Positions 15,574 to 25,872 of a DNA stretch of 64,000 nucleotides are shown piece by piece; within the stretch, counting starts at the first letter, position 1; each line of letters opens with the position of its first letter. A program made the translations under genes and the position numbers. The DNA lies in the NCBI GenBank assembly GCA_052035235.1, contig JBPOHT010000028.1, forward strand, positions 1 through 64,000, read 5' to 3'. This stretch comes from Solimonas_A sp052035235. Its GTDB lineage: Bacteria; Pseudomonadota; Gammaproteobacteria; Nevskiales; Nevskiaceae. The notes under the pieces are model-generated. The model saw only the letters and a list, made by a program, of their open reading frames with translations. It was not told the DNA's origin and searched no databases.

Positions 15574-17781
15574 TCAGGCCGGGGTGAACAGGGCCCGCAG
15601 CTCGTCCTCGCTCCAGCCGGCGATGCTGCCGGATTCCGCCAGCAGGGCATCGGCCAGGGCGCGCTTCTGTTCCTGCATCTCGGCGATCTTCTGCTCCACG
15701 GTGCCTTCGGTGAGCAGCTTGTAGACGAACACCGGCTTGTCCTGGCCGATGCGATGAGCACGGTCGGTGGCCTGCTGCTCCACCGCCGGGTTCCACCAGG
15801 GATCGTAGTGGATCACGGTGTCGGCAGCGGTCAGGTTCAGGCCGGTGCCGCCGGCTTTGAGGCTGATCAGGAACAGCGGCGCGTCACCGCGCTGGAAGCG
15901 CTCCACCAGCGATTCGCGGTCGCGGCTCTCGCCGGTCAGCTTGAGATAGCGCATGCCTTCTTTCTGCAGGCGCTCCTCGATCAGCTCCAGCATGCTGGTG
16001 AACTGCGAGAACAGCAGGATGCGACGCCCCTCCTCCAGCATCTCCGGCAGCAGGTCCATCAGCAACTGCAGCTTGGCCGATTCGGTGACCTGCGCCGCCG
16101 CATCCATCTTCAACAGGCGCGGGTCGCAGCAGACCTGGCGCAGCTTCAGCAGCGCATCCAGCACCACGATATGGCTACGCGCCAGGCCGCGAGAGGCGAT
16201 CTCCTCGCGCAGGCGCTGGTCCATGGACAGGCGCAGCGTTTCGTAGAGCTCGCGCTGTGCCCCCTCCAGCGCCACGCTGCGGATCAGGTCGGTGCGCGGC
16301 GGCAGCTCGGTGGCGACCTCCGCCTTGGTCCGCCGCAGCAGGAAGGGCTTGATGCGCCGCAGCAGCTGCTCGCGCGCATCCTGGTCGCCGTTCTGCTCGA
16401 TCGGCTTGCGATAGCGCTGGCGGAACTCCGTCTCGCTGCCGAGGTACCCCGGCATCAGGAAGTTCATCAGCGACCAGAACTCGCCGAGGTGGTTTTCCAT
16501 CGGCGTGCCGCTGAGGCACAGCCGGTGTCGTGCTCGCAGCTGGCTGACCTTCTGCGCCGCCTGCGAGCGGCTGTTCTTGATGTACTGCGCCTCGTCCAGC
16601 ACCAGCAGGTGATACTCGTGGCGCGACAGCGCCTCGTGATCGCGCGCCAGCAGCGGATAGGTGGTCAGCACCAGGTCGTGATCGCGGATCTCGTGGTGGC
16701 GCAGGCGCCGGTCCTGGCCCTGCAGCACCAGCACGCGCAGTGCCGGCGCATAGCGCTTGGCCTCGCGGCGCCAGTTGAACATCAGGCTGGTCGGCGCCAC
16801 CACCAGGCAGGGGCGGTCCATGCGGCCGCTTTCCTTCTCCAGCAGCAGGTGGGCCAAGGTCTGCAGGGTCTTGCCCAGACCCATGTCGTCGGCCAGCACG
16901 CCACCGAAACTCTGCGCGCGCAGGAACTGCAACCAGTTGAGACCCTGCTGCTGGTAGCCGCGCAACTGTGCGTTGAGCCCCTCGGGCGGCGCCACCTCGA
17001 CCACGCCAGCCAACGGGCCGGGGGCCTGGCCGTCGAAGCGCAGCTGTGGCAGGTGCAGCAGTTCATCCAGCGTCAGCGCCTGCGGGCGCGGCAGCCACAG
17101 GCGTCCGCCGTCGTCGAGCCAGGTCGCCGTGAACAGCTCGCGCAGCACGTTGAGCACCGGCTTGAGCCGGCCGGCCGGCACGCGGATCCAGCGATCGCGG
17201 GCCTCGTCACGCAACAACAGCGGCGCATCGTCTTCCAGCGCCGCGAACTTCTGCGGGGTCCAGCCGGCACGCGGATCCTGCAGGAAGGCCACCAGCAGCG
17301 GCAGCAGCGGCAGGCGCTCGCCCTCCACGTCCACATCCAGCGCCACGCCGAACCAGTCGCGCCCCTCGCCCTCCTGCATCTGCAACAGCCAATCAGGCTC
17401 CGGCTCGTACAGGCGGAAGCTGAAATCGCGATCGACGTCGATCTGCCAGCCTTCACGCTGCAGCGCCGGCAGCGGCTCGGCCATCAGCTTCAGCCAGTCG
17501 CGCTCGCTGTGGGGGGTCAGCAGCGAGGGACGCTTGGAATCGAAGGACACCAGGCCGAGGGCCAGCAGGCGGCGGCAGGCGGCGTCCTCGGCGGCGGGAT
17601 CGCGCAGCAGGAAGCCCTGCCCGTGCTCACCCACCGCCGGCTCGCCGTAGCGGCAGCGTTGCACGCCATAGTCGAACAGCAGCTGCGCGCAGTCGCGCAC
17701 GCGCTCGTCACGGCCACCGTAGCCGTGCTCCGTGCGCAGCAGCCGTACGACCGGCAGCGGCCAGGGCGGAGTCACCGTCAT
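15574..17781 (-). CDS. SNF2-family DEAD/DEAH helicase lacking an N-terminal SWIM zinc finger
   Basis: A 735-aa SNF2 ATPase that translocates on double-stranded DNA. Motifs: I DDMGLGKT (298-305), II DEAQ (396-399), III SGTPMEN (424-430), later FSQFTSML, and VI ATDRAHRIGQ. The N-terminal 270 residues resemble the region that precedes the ATPase in bacterial SNF2 proteins of about 1000-1100 aa, but the SWIM zinc-finger part is missing. pgk ends only 18 bp upstream, so there is no room for it. It is read in line with tkt-gap-pgk, probably by read-through. Confidence 0.88.
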   Translation of the reverse strand: MTVTPPWPLPVVRLLRTEHGYGGRDERVRDCAQLLFDYGVQRCRYGEPAVGEHGQGFLLRDPAAEDAACRRLLALGLVSFDSKRPSLLTPHSERDWLKLMAEPLPALQREGWQIDVDRDFSFRLYEPEPDWLLQMQEGEGRDWFGVALDVDVEGERLPLLPLLVAFLQDPRAGWTPQKFAALEDDAPLLLRDEARDRWIRVPAGRLKPVLNVLRELFTATWLDDGGRLWLPRPQALTLDELLHLPQLRFDGQAPGPLAGVVEVAPPEGLNAQLRGYQQQGLNWLQFLRAQSFGGVLADDMGLGKTLQTLAHLLLEKESGRMDRPCLVVAPTSLMFNWRREAKRYAPALRVLVLQGQDRRLRHHEIRDHDLVLTTYPLLARDHEALSRHEYHLLVLDEAQYIKNSRSQAAQKVSQLRARHRLCLSGTPMENHLGEFWSLMNFLMPGYLGSETEFRQRYRKPIEQNGDQDAREQLLRRIKPFLLRRTKAEVATELPPRTDLIRSVALEGAQRELYETLRLSMDQRLREEIASRGLARSHIVVLDALLKLRQVCCDPRLLKMDAAAQVTESAKLQLLMDLLPEMLEEGRRILLFSQFTSMLELIEERLQKEGMRYLKLTGESRDRESLVERFQRGDAPLFLISLKAGGTGLNLTAADTVIHYDPWWNPAVEQQATDRAHRIGQDKPVFVYKLLTEGTVEQKIAEMQEQKRALADALLAESGSIAGWSEDELRALFTPA

Positions 17782-17799
17782 GGTCGCGGTCGGCTGGAG

Positions 17800-18978
17800 T
17801 TAACCCTTGGCGCGCTGCTCGAGGATTTCCACGGCCGGCAGCTTCTTGCCTTCGAGGAACTCGAGGAAGGCGCCGCCGCCGGTGGAGATGTAGTCGATGC
17901 GCTCGGCCACCTTGAACTTGTCGATCGCCGCCAGGGTGTCGCCACCGCCGGCCAGCGAGAAACCCTCGGCCGATGCAATGGCTTCGGCGATGGCCTTGGT
18001 GCCGCCGGCGAAGCTGTCGTACTCGAACACGCCCACCGGGCCGTTCCAGACGATAGTGCCGCAGGACTTCAGCAGCGCTGCCAGCTTCTTGCGCGTCTTG
18101 GGGCCGATGTCGAGGATCATCTCGTCGGACTCCACCTCATCGGCGCTGCGCACCTCGGCATGCGCCTCGGCGGAGAACTCGGAGGCCACCACCACGTCCT
18201 CCGGCAGCGGGATGTCGCCGCCGCGGGCCTGGATCTTGGCCAGGATGGAGCGCGCCTTGTCCAGCATGTCGGCCTCGTGCAACGACTTGCCCACCGGCTT
18301 GCCCATGGCCGCCAGGAAGGTGTTGGCGATACCGCCGCCGATGATCAGCTGGTCGGCCACGTCGGCCAGGTTTTCCAGCAGGTCCAGCTTGGTGGAAACC
18401 TTGCTGCCGCCGACGATCACGGCCAGCGGCTTCTTCGGCGTCGCTAGGGCGGTGCCCAGCGCATCCAGCTCCGCGGCCAGCAGCGGGCCAGCGCAGGCGA
18501 TCGGCGCAAACTTGGCCACGCCGTGGGTCGAGGCCTCGGCGCGGTGCGCGGTGCCGAAGGCATCCATCACGTAGACGTCGCAGAGCGCCGCCATTTTCTT
18601 CGACAGCGCCTCGTCATTGTCCTTCTCGCCCTTCAGGAAGCGGGTGTTCTCGCCCAGCGCGATCTGGCCCGGCTCCATGGCGATGCCGTCGATCCAGTTG
18701 GTCACCAGCGGCACGGTGCGCTCGAGCTTCTCGGACAGCCAGGCGGCCACCAGGGTCAGCGAGGCCTCGGGATCGAACTTGCCGGCCTTCGGGCGGCCCA
18801 GGTGCGACACCACCAGCACCGAGGCGCCTTTCTCCAGCGCCAGCTTCAGCGTCGGCAGCGAGGCGCGCAGGCGCGCGTCGGAGGTGATGCGGCCATTGGA
18901 GATCGGCACGTTGAGATCCTGGCGGATCAGCACGCGCTTGCCGGTCAGGTCCAGGTCGGACATGCGAAGGACGGTCAT
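17800..18978 (-). CDS. pgk: Phosphoglycerate kinase
   Basis: A 392-aa monomeric glycolytic enzyme transferring phosphate between 1,3-bisphosphoglycerate and ADP. Motifs: RVLIRQDLNVP near the N-terminus, SHLGRPK, VYVMDAFGTAHR, VGGSKVSTKL, and the C-terminal GGGDTLAAI. The start at 18978 is preceded by GGAG with an 8-nt spacer; a longer upstream frame lacks one. It follows gap on the same strand after a terminator-like hairpin, so expression may be partly uncoupled from gap. Confidence 0.96.
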   Translation of the reverse strand: MTVLRMSDLDLTGKRVLIRQDLNVPISNGRITSDARLRASLPTLKLALEKGASVLVVSHLGRPKAGKFDPEASLTLVAAWLSEKLERTVPLVTNWIDGIAMEPGQIALGENTRFLKGEKDNDEALSKKMAALCDVYVMDAFGTAHRAEASTHGVAKFAPIACAGPLLAAELDALGTALATPKKPLAVIVGGSKVSTKLDLLENLADVADQLIIGGGIANTFLAAMGKPVGKSLHEADMLDKARSILAKIQARGGDIPLPEDVVVASEFSAEAHAEVRSADEVESDEMILDIGPKTRKKLAALLKSCGTIVWNGPVGVFEYDSFAGGTKAIAEAIASAEGFSLAGGGDTLAAIDKFKVAERIDYISTGGGAFLEFLEGKKLPAVEILEQRAKG

Positions 18979-19021
18979 TATTTTTACTCCGTGCAGCGGA
19001 AGACAGGATGGGATAACCAAG

Positions 19022-19061
19022 AAAAACGGGAGGGGGAGTCTTGCGTCTCCCCGCTCCCGTT
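19022..19061 (-). terminator. Terminator or attenuator between gap and pgk
   Basis: Read on the minus strand, an interrupted stem (AACGGGAG with CTCCCGTT plus GGGGAG with CTCCCC) is followed by a T run. It starts 17 nt after the gap stop. pgk is downstream on the same strand, so partial read-through or a separate pgk promoter is implied. Confidence 0.75.
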
Positions 19062-19077
19062 CTCGTCTCCCGAAGGC

Positions 19078-20079
<1,002 letters not shown>

Positions 20080-20102
20080 CTCACTTTCCTCGGTTTCAAA
20101 GA

Positions 20103-20119
20103 CTGCGGATCGTCCGCAG
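20103..20119. promoter_or_regulatory. Hairpin in the gap leader
   Basis: A perfect 7-bp palindrome (CTGCGGA with TCCGCAG, 3-nt loop) in the gap 5' leader, just after the tkt terminator. It may stabilise the mRNA or bind a regulator. Confidence 0.35.
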
Positions 20120-20127
20120 CGTCCGGT

Positions 20128-20155
20128 AAAAACAAAAGGGCGCCTCGCGGCGCCC
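20128..20155 (-). terminator. Terminator of tkt
   Basis: A 7-bp GGGCGCC/GGCGCCC stem with a tetraloop. Read on the minus strand it is followed by TTTTGTTTTT. It lies directly after the tkt stop. Confidence 0.85.
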
Positions 20156-20161
20156 CTCCAA

Positions 20162-22168
20162 TCATTTGCCCAGCAGCGCGGCAACCTTCGCCACGACGTT
20201 TTCGACCGTGAAGCCGAAGTGCTTCATGACCGCCGCCAGCGGCGCAGACTCGCCGTAGGTGTCCACGCCAAGGACCTCGCCCTCGTCGCCGACCATGCCG
20301 GCCCAGTACAGCGAGACACCGGTCTCGATCGCCAGGCGCTTGCGCAGCGTCTTGGGCAGCACCGACTCGCGGTAGGCGGCATCCTGGCGGCGGAAGATCT
20401 CGGCGCAGGGCACCGACACCACGCGCACGTTGATGCCCTGCTCGGCCAGCTTCTTGGCCGAATCGACGGCGAGCTGCACTTCCGAACCGGTGGCGATCAG
20501 GATGCCCTCGGCCGCAGCCGCCGGCTCCCACAGCACGTAGCCGCCGCGACGGGCATCGGTGAAGTGCTGCTCCGGATGTGCCTGCGGCACCAGGTTCTGG
20601 CGCGTCAGCGCCAGCGCGCTGGGGCCATCCTTGCGCTCGATGGCATCCTGCCAGGCGATAGCGGTCTCGAACTGGTCGGCCGGGCGCCACACGTTCAGGT
20701 TCGGGATCAGGCGCAACGAGGCGACGTGCTCCACCGACTGGTGGGTGGGGCCGTCCTCGCCCAGGCCGATCGAGTCGTGGGTGTAGACGAAGATGCTGCG
20801 GATCTTCATCAGCGCGGCCATGCGCACGGCGTTGCGCGCGTAGTCGCTGAAGGTCAGGAAGGTGCCGCCGAAGGGAATCAGGCCGCCGTGCAGGGCGACG
20901 CCGTTCATGATCGCCGACATGCCGAACTCGCGCACGCCGTAGTTCACGTAGTTGCCGTCGAGGCGGCCGTGACGCAGGGCCTTGTGACCCTTGAAGTCGG
21001 TGCAGTTGGACTCGGTGAGGTCGGCGGAGCCGCCGAACAGTTCCGGCAGGCCCGAGGCCAGCGCGTCCAGCACGTTCTTGGAAGCCTTGCGCGTGGCCAC
21101 CGGCTTGTCGAACTTCGCAGCCTCGGCCAGCGTGGCGGCGGCGTGCTCGGCCCAGCCGGCCGGCAGGTCGCCCTTCATGCGGCGCTCGAACTCGGCGGCG
21201 TCCTCGGGGAACTTCTCGGCGTAGGCGCGGAAGGCCTGGTCCCAGGCCTGCTGGCGCTGCTTGCCCTTCTCCAGCGCGCTCCAGCCGGCGCGGACGTCGT
21301 CCGGAATCTCGAAGGGCGCGTGGGTCCAGCCCAGCTTCTCGCGCACCAGCTTGATCTCGGCCTCGCCCAGCGGAGAGCCGTGGCTCTTTTCCTTGCCCTG
21401 CAGGTTGGGCGAGCCGAAGCCGATGATGGTCTTGCAGCAAATCAGCGTCGGCTTGTCCTGCGTGGCGCGGGCGGTGTCGATCGCCTTCTTGATCTCGGCC
21501 GGGTTGTGGCCGTCGACCTTGCGGATCACCTGCCAGCCGTAGGCCTCGAAACGGGCCGGCGTGTCGTCGCGGAACCAGCCCTCGACCTCGCCGTCGATGG
21601 AGATGTTGTTGTCGTCGTAGAACACCACCAGCTTGCCCAGGCCCAGTGTGCCGGCCAGCGAGCAGACCTCGTGGCTGATGCCTTCCATCAGGCAGCCGTC
21701 GCCGGTGAAGGCGTAGGTGTAGTGATCGACCACGTTGTGGCCGTCACGGTTGTAGCGCGCGGCGAGCACGCGCTCGGCCAGCGCCATGCCCACGGCATTG
21801 CCCAAGCCCTGGCCCAGCGGGCCAGTGGTGGTTTCCACGCCCGGGGTGATGCCGTACTCCGGGTGGCCGGCGGTCCTGGAGTGCAACTGGCGGAAGTTCT
21901 TCAGTTCCTCGATCGGCAGCGGGTAGCCGGTGAGGTGCAGCAGCGCGTAGAGCAGCATCGAACCGTGGCCATTGGACACCACGAAGCGGTCGCGGTTGGC
22001 CCAGGTCGTGTCGGCCGGGTTGTGGCTCAGGTAGTCGTTCCAGAGCACCTCGGCGATGTCCGCCATACCCATGGGCATGCCCGGGTGGCCGGAGTTGGCC
22101 TTTTGCACGGCGTCCATCGACAGGGCGCGGATGGCATTGGCGAGTTCGAAGCGGTTCGTCGCGGGCAT
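20162..22168 (-). CDS. tkt: Transketolase
   Basis: A 668-aa thiamine-diphosphate enzyme of the pentose phosphate pathway, transferring two-carbon ketol units. Motifs: SGHPGMPMG, GPLGQGLGNAVG, the diphosphate-binding GDGCLMEGISHE, and GVREFGMSAIMNG containing the catalytic Glu. Length is normal. I chose the ATG at 22168 (MPATNRFELANAIR), which aligns with the family start; the longer frame has no support. First gene of tkt-gap-pgk, a common order in this class. Confidence 0.96.
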   Translation of the reverse strand: MPATNRFELANAIRALSMDAVQKANSGHPGMPMGMADIAEVLWNDYLSHNPADTTWANRDRFVVSNGHGSMLLYALLHLTGYPLPIEELKNFRQLHSRTAGHPEYGITPGVETTTGPLGQGLGNAVGMALAERVLAARYNRDGHNVVDHYTYAFTGDGCLMEGISHEVCSLAGTLGLGKLVVFYDDNNISIDGEVEGWFRDDTPARFEAYGWQVIRKVDGHNPAEIKKAIDTARATQDKPTLICCKTIIGFGSPNLQGKEKSHGSPLGEAEIKLVREKLGWTHAPFEIPDDVRAGWSALEKGKQRQQAWDQAFRAYAEKFPEDAAEFERRMKGDLPAGWAEHAAATLAEAAKFDKPVATRKASKNVLDALASGLPELFGGSADLTESNCTDFKGHKALRHGRLDGNYVNYGVREFGMSAIMNGVALHGGLIPFGGTFLTFSDYARNAVRMAALMKIRSIFVYTHDSIGLGEDGPTHQSVEHVASLRLIPNLNVWRPADQFETAIAWQDAIERKDGPSALALTRQNLVPQAHPEQHFTDARRGGYVLWEPAAAAEGILIATGSEVQLAVDSAKKLAEQGINVRVVSVPCAEIFRRQDAAYRESVLPKTLRKRLAIETGVSLYWAGMVGDEGEVLGVDTYGESAPLAAVMKHFGFTVENVVAKVAALLGK

Positions 22169-22267
22169 AGGGGAGCGGCGGCCTGAGGAAACAAAAAGGG
22201 CGCATATTTTCAGGGTTTGCGCGCGCCGGGGCAAGGAAACTCCCCATTCATTGGGGACCCAGGACAC

Positions 22268-22302
22268 AAAAAAGCCCGGCGACCAAGGCCGCCGGGCTTT
22301 TA
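22268..22302 (-). terminator. Terminator of the DUF6351-like gene
   Basis: A 9-bp stem (22273-22281 with 22290-22298) flanked by A6 on the left and T4 on the right. It lies just past the minus-strand gene ending at 22313 and could stop transcription either way. Confidence 0.88.
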
Positions 22303-22312
22303 TATCAATGAC

Positions 22313-24760
22313 TTACTGCGCTTTTTCGGACCGCGCCGCCCACCACTTCATGGAATGCGGGGCCTGCTGCCGCTCGCCACCCAGGGACGGGTACAGCAGG
22401 CTGTGGGCCACATCCTCGGCCGCCGGCTTGCTGAAGTCGCAGACACCGCCCGTGAAGATCGCACGAACCTCGGCGATCTGCGCCTCGCTGAGCTTGCCGG
22501 CGTAGTCGGCCGGGTCCACCGGACGCAGCTGGCAGCGGATGATGTCGTCGGTCATCGGCATGCCGGCCACCATGCGCGGCGTCTTGGTCACCGGCAGCGC
22601 CAGCGAGCAGACTCCCAGGCCGGAGCCGTCATTGTTGTAGAACTCCGGCAGGTCGACGCGCAGCGGGATGTTGACGTCGAATTCCGGTATCAGGTCGTGC
22701 AGCGGCCCGAGTTGCGGCAGCAGCGGCAGCTGCGCCAGCCCCAGCGGCAGCAGGATCGCGTCCGGCAGCTCCAGGCGACCGCCGATGGTGCCGAAGACGC
22801 AGCGGTCGGCCGCCGCCGCCGGCTTGGCCTCGATCACCGCGGCCATGTGGTCGCCGCCGTACTCCGGCCGCTGCAGCCCCTCCAGCCACTGCTCCATCAC
22901 CGGATAGCCGTCGGCCTGGGTCACCACGCCGCGCCACAGGCCCTGGGTCGTCACCTGGCCGGTCTGCTTCTGCAGGCGCGAGCGCACGATGAAGGGCCGC
23001 ACCGCCTCGTGGATGTTCGCCACCGGGATCAGGTCCAGGTAGGGAGCATGATCCAGCACCGGGGTCTCGGCCAGGGCGCCGCGGCCGATGACGCCGCCGA
23101 CCAGGTAGGCGGTCTTGGCCATCTGCTCGTTCATGCGCATGCGCTCGGCCACCGGCTGGCCGTCGATGTTGAAGCCACCGATGTTGCGGTTGACGTCGAG
23201 GAACTCCTCGGCGCTGATGGTGCCGGCCAGCAGGGCCCCCAGGCCGTACTGCACGCCGGTGTTGTCGAGCGGGCGGTTGGCGTAGCCGGTGGCCGGGTCA
23301 CGGCCGAAGATGTTGACGTTGGCGTCCTGCACCGTGCAGCGCACACCCTTCAGGTTGGGGCCGTTGGGATTGTCCGGCCCGCGGTAGCGGTCGGCCTCGG
23401 GCACCGGGCCGCAGCCGGTCTCGGGATTGAGCAGGTCCAGGAAGGCATCGACCCAGGACTGGCAGATGGCGTTGAGCGGGTTGCCCACCAGCAGGTTGTG
23501 GCCATTGACCGCCGCCTGCTTGGGCACGCTCCAGTTCAGCGAGCTGTTCTCGTAGTAGTGCTGCAGCAGGCCGCAGTCCGCCACCGTCATCGCCGTGGTC
23601 AGGATATCGGCGAAGGTCGCCGTGGGCATCGCGCCGCTGAGCACGCCCGGCGAGCTGTTGGCCAGGTTGTACTGCTGCAGCGCCGCGCCCGAGCCGTTGG
23701 TGCCGATCATGAAGCGCACCAGGCCGTACTTCTCGGTGATGTGCTCCTTCATCAGCATCGCCGTCTCGGCGCTGATCAGCGGGTTGCAGTGATTGCCGAA
23801 GGCGCTGAGCGTGTTGTGGATCACCAGGTCGCCCTTGGCCAGGCGATCGGCGATGCCCACCAGGTTGATCAGCAGGTTGTCGGCCGAGATCTCGGTCAGC
23901 GCCAGCGCGCCCAGCACCAGGTTGGGGTCGCTCTTGCCCTGCTGGTAGCCGACGCCGCAGGACTCGCCGAAGACGTAATAGACATGGCCATCCCATTGCG
24001 TGGCCGCGAACGGCGCCTCGGCACCACGGGCATGCGGGTCGTCCAGCACCGCCAGGCGCGCGATGCCGCGGTTGATCGTGGAGGTCTCCATGCGCACCAC
24101 GAAGGGCACGGCACGGCCATCCTTGGTCTCGGTCATGATCACGTCGCCCGGGTAGGCGGCATAGGGGTCGGTGAGCTCCTTGAAGCCCTGGGTGGTCAGC
24201 GAGCGGTAGAACCACTTGTACTGCGTGACGACCGAGCAGTTGGCGTCGATCGGTGCGCCAAGGCCGTTGTCCTCGGTGCGGCAGATGAAGGGCTTCTGGT
24301 GGGGGCCCGACGACACTGGGCCGGTGATCGGGTGGTTGAGCACGGTCAGCTCGGCGCGACGCGTGCCCGCGTCGCCGGTGACCGTGGCCGCCAGGCGGTT
24401 GGCGCCGTCGACCAGGCCCGTGACCAGGCCGCGCACTTCACCGCCTTCGGTCCGCGCGAACGCAGCGCTGACATCGACGCCGTTGCGCGTGACCTTGAAG
24501 CTGTCGCCCGCCGCCAGGCCGCGCAGGCCCAGCAGCACGTCGCCGTCGGTCACCGCCTCGGGCAGCGTCGACAGCGTGATCATCTCGAACTGGCCCGCCT
24601 CCAGCGGCGGCGTGGCGCGCGTGTGGTAGTCGGCCTCCACCAGGTTGGTGCCGCCCACCCCACCGCCCGCACCGTCCACCGGTTCCGAACGGCTGTTGCA
24701 GCCACCCAACGCCAACAGCAAAGCCGCGCACAGCAAGGTGCGCCTCGTCCGGCCCGTCAT
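22313..24760 (-). CDS. Large DUF6351-like lipoprotein, hydrolase-like
   Basis: An 815-aa exported protein starting after an excellent GGAGGAG site. Residues 1-21 form a lipoprotein-type signal (LALGGC, Cys21). A beta-rich N-terminal domain (about 40-140) precedes a large alpha/beta region with RFMIGTNGSGAALQQY near 350, which resembles the nucleophile elbow of tannase/PHB-depolymerase-like hydrolases but reads Asn-x-Ser-x-Ala rather than Gly-x-Ser-x-Gly. The overall pattern fits DUF6351 as I remember it. Substrate unknown; possibly a periplasmic or surface esterase. It is followed by a strong terminator and appears monocistronic. Confidence 0.6.
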   Translation of the reverse strand: MTGRTRRTLLCAALLLALGGCNSRSEPVDGAGGGVGGTNLVEADYHTRATPPLEAGQFEMITLSTLPEAVTDGDVLLGLRGLAAGDSFKVTRNGVDVSAAFARTEGGEVRGLVTGLVDGANRLAATVTGDAGTRRAELTVLNHPITGPVSSGPHQKPFICRTEDNGLGAPIDANCSVVTQYKWFYRSLTTQGFKELTDPYAAYPGDVIMTETKDGRAVPFVVRMETSTINRGIARLAVLDDPHARGAEAPFAATQWDGHVYYVFGESCGVGYQQGKSDPNLVLGALALTEISADNLLINLVGIADRLAKGDLVIHNTLSAFGNHCNPLISAETAMLMKEHITEKYGLVRFMIGTNGSGAALQQYNLANSSPGVLSGAMPTATFADILTTAMTVADCGLLQHYYENSSLNWSVPKQAAVNGHNLLVGNPLNAICQSWVDAFLDLLNPETGCGPVPEADRYRGPDNPNGPNLKGVRCTVQDANVNIFGRDPATGYANRPLDNTGVQYGLGALLAGTISAEEFLDVNRNIGGFNIDGQPVAERMRMNEQMAKTAYLVGGVIGRGALAETPVLDHAPYLDLIPVANIHEAVRPFIVRSRLQKQTGQVTTQGLWRGVVTQADGYPVMEQWLEGLQRPEYGGDHMAAVIEAKPAAAADRCVFGTIGGRLELPDAILLPLGLAQLPLLPQLGPLHDLIPEFDVNIPLRVDLPEFYNNDGSGLGVCSLALPVTKTPRMVAGMPMTDDIIRCQLRPVDPADYAGKLSEAQIAEVRAIFTGGVCDFSKPAAEDVAHSLLYPSLGGERQQAPHSMKWWAARSEKAQ

Positions 24761-24797
24761 GTTTTCTCCTCCAGGATTAATGTGAAGCTTTTGTTAT

Positions 24798-24823
24798 GCC
24801 GCCCAACATAACCCCTGGGCGGC
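24798..24823 (-). terminator. Hairpin after the membrane protein/thioredoxin operon
   Basis: An 8-bp stem (GCCGCCCA with TGGGCGGC). On the minus strand it is followed by an A/T-rich run including AAAA rather than a clean T tract. It lies 24 nt past the gene ending at 24847. Confidence 0.5.
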
Positions 24824-24846
24824 TTCCCGGAAATGAGCGGAAATTA

Positions 24847-25188
24847 CTAGGGCGGTTGATCCTGGGGCGGAATGTCCTTGCTGGTTACAGGCGAGCGCCG
24901 CGCCCGGAACACCAGGTACACCATCCAGGGGAAGGCGAAGCTCCACCAGCCGATCGCATCGGCCAGCGGGAACTCCGCCATCTGCGGGTCACCGACGTAG
25001 CGCTGCAACCGCACCCAGGCATAGACCGCCACGAACAGCCAGCAGAGCTGCGTGGCGGCCAGCCACAGCAGCCGCGACCACCAGCGCACACGCGGCTGGA
25101 ACAGGATCAGCAGCGGCGGCAGGAACAGCAGCAGGGCGTTGAGCAGGCCGCGGGGGGTGGCGGGAAACAGCTGGGCCAGCAGTTCCAT
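24847..25188 (-). CDS. Small three-helix membrane protein, unknown
   Basis: A 113-aa protein with three hydrophobic helices (about residues 14-31, 38-62 and 78-95) and a polar C-terminus. The start overlaps the stop of the preceding thioredoxin-fold gene (TGATG), so it is translationally coupled to it. I recognise no family. Trp and Leu are frequent in the helices. Confidence 0.6.
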   Translation of the reverse strand: MELLAQLFPATPRGLLNALLLFLPPLLILFQPRVRWWSRLLWLAATQLCWLFVAVYAWVRLQRYVGDPQMAEFPLADAIGWWSFAFPWMVYLVFRARRSPVTSKDIPPQDQPP

Positions 25189-25754
25189 CAGCCCTGCTCC
25201 TTGCGGAACTTGATGCTGCAGCCGAGGCTCGGCTGCTGGCGCTCGCCGACCTCGCGCCCAGCCAGCAGGGCGTCCAGTGCCGCCCGCAATTCGGCACCCG
25301 TCACCGGTCGGCCGTTGCCCGGCGTGGAGTCGTCCAGCCGGCCACGGTAGGCCAGGCGCAATCCGGAATCGAACAGGAAGAAATCCGGCGTGCAGGCCGC
25401 CTGGTAGGCACGCGCCACGTCCTGGCTTTCGTCATAAAGGTAGGGAAACGGATAGCCCAGGGCCCGCCCGGCCTCGGCCATCGGCCCCGGCGCGTCCTCG
25501 GGATAGGCCTGGGCGTCGTTGGAGGAGATCGCCACCAGCCCCACCCCGCGCCCCTGGTAGTCGCGCGCCAGCCGGACCAGCTCGGCGTTGACGTGCTTCA
25601 CGTAAGGGCAATGATTGCAGATGAACATGACCAGCGTGGCGTATTCCGCCCGGATGTCGGCCAGTCCCAGGCGCCTGCCGCTGAGGGTGTCGGGCAGGCT
25701 GAAATCCGGTGCGAACGTGCCCAGGGCAAGCATGCTGGAGGGTGTCGGGGCCAT
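25188..25754 (-). CDS. Thioredoxin-fold (AhpC/TSA-like) protein with CxxC
   Basis: A 188-aa redoxin. Residues 8-30 give the peroxiredoxin-like start (LGTFAPDFSLPDTLSG), then the active site FICNHCPYVKH, and a TPDFFLFD stretch with the cis-Pro. The C-terminus has a conserved SLGCSIKF. There is no signal peptide, so it is probably cytoplasmic. Its C-terminal GCxIK motif is shared with the exported redoxin at 61703, which has only one Cys at the active site. Divergent from metK and followed by a coupled membrane protein. Confidence 0.82.
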   Translation of the reverse strand: MAPTPSSMLALGTFAPDFSLPDTLSGRRLGLADIRAEYATLVMFICNHCPYVKHVNAELVRLARDYQGRGVGLVAISSNDAQAYPEDAPGPMAEAGRALGYPFPYLYDESQDVARAYQAACTPDFFLFDSGLRLAYRGRLDDSTPGNGRPVTGAELRAALDALLAGREVGERQQPSLGCSIKFRKEQG

Positions 25755-25866
25755 TCTTGGCTCTTTGAGGGGGGCGGATTCGGGCGCTACGGGCCGGGCT
25801 TTTGTGCAAGATTAGCCGCCCCGGGCCCCCGAATTCATCCCTATGGCGACCTCGGCCCGCAGGCTT

Positions 25867-25872
25867 TACAAT
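25867..25872 (+). promoter_or_regulatory. -10 element of the metK promoter
   Basis: TACAAT, 62 nt upstream of the metK start. No good -35 stands at the right spacing, so an activator or a weak promoter is possible. Confidence 0.45.

Noticed and set aside
15448..18447. A 999-aa open frame on the plus strand opposite the SNF2 gene and pgk
   Set aside because: It is antisense to well-recognised genes, has no domain, and its Gln/Arg/Ala/Leu-heavy composition is what GC-rich codon bias produces on the opposite strand.
22217..24811. An 864-aa plus-strand open frame opposite the large lipoprotein gene
   Set aside because: Same artefact: no Shine-Dalgarno site, no domains, composition dominated by Arg, Gln, Ala and His.
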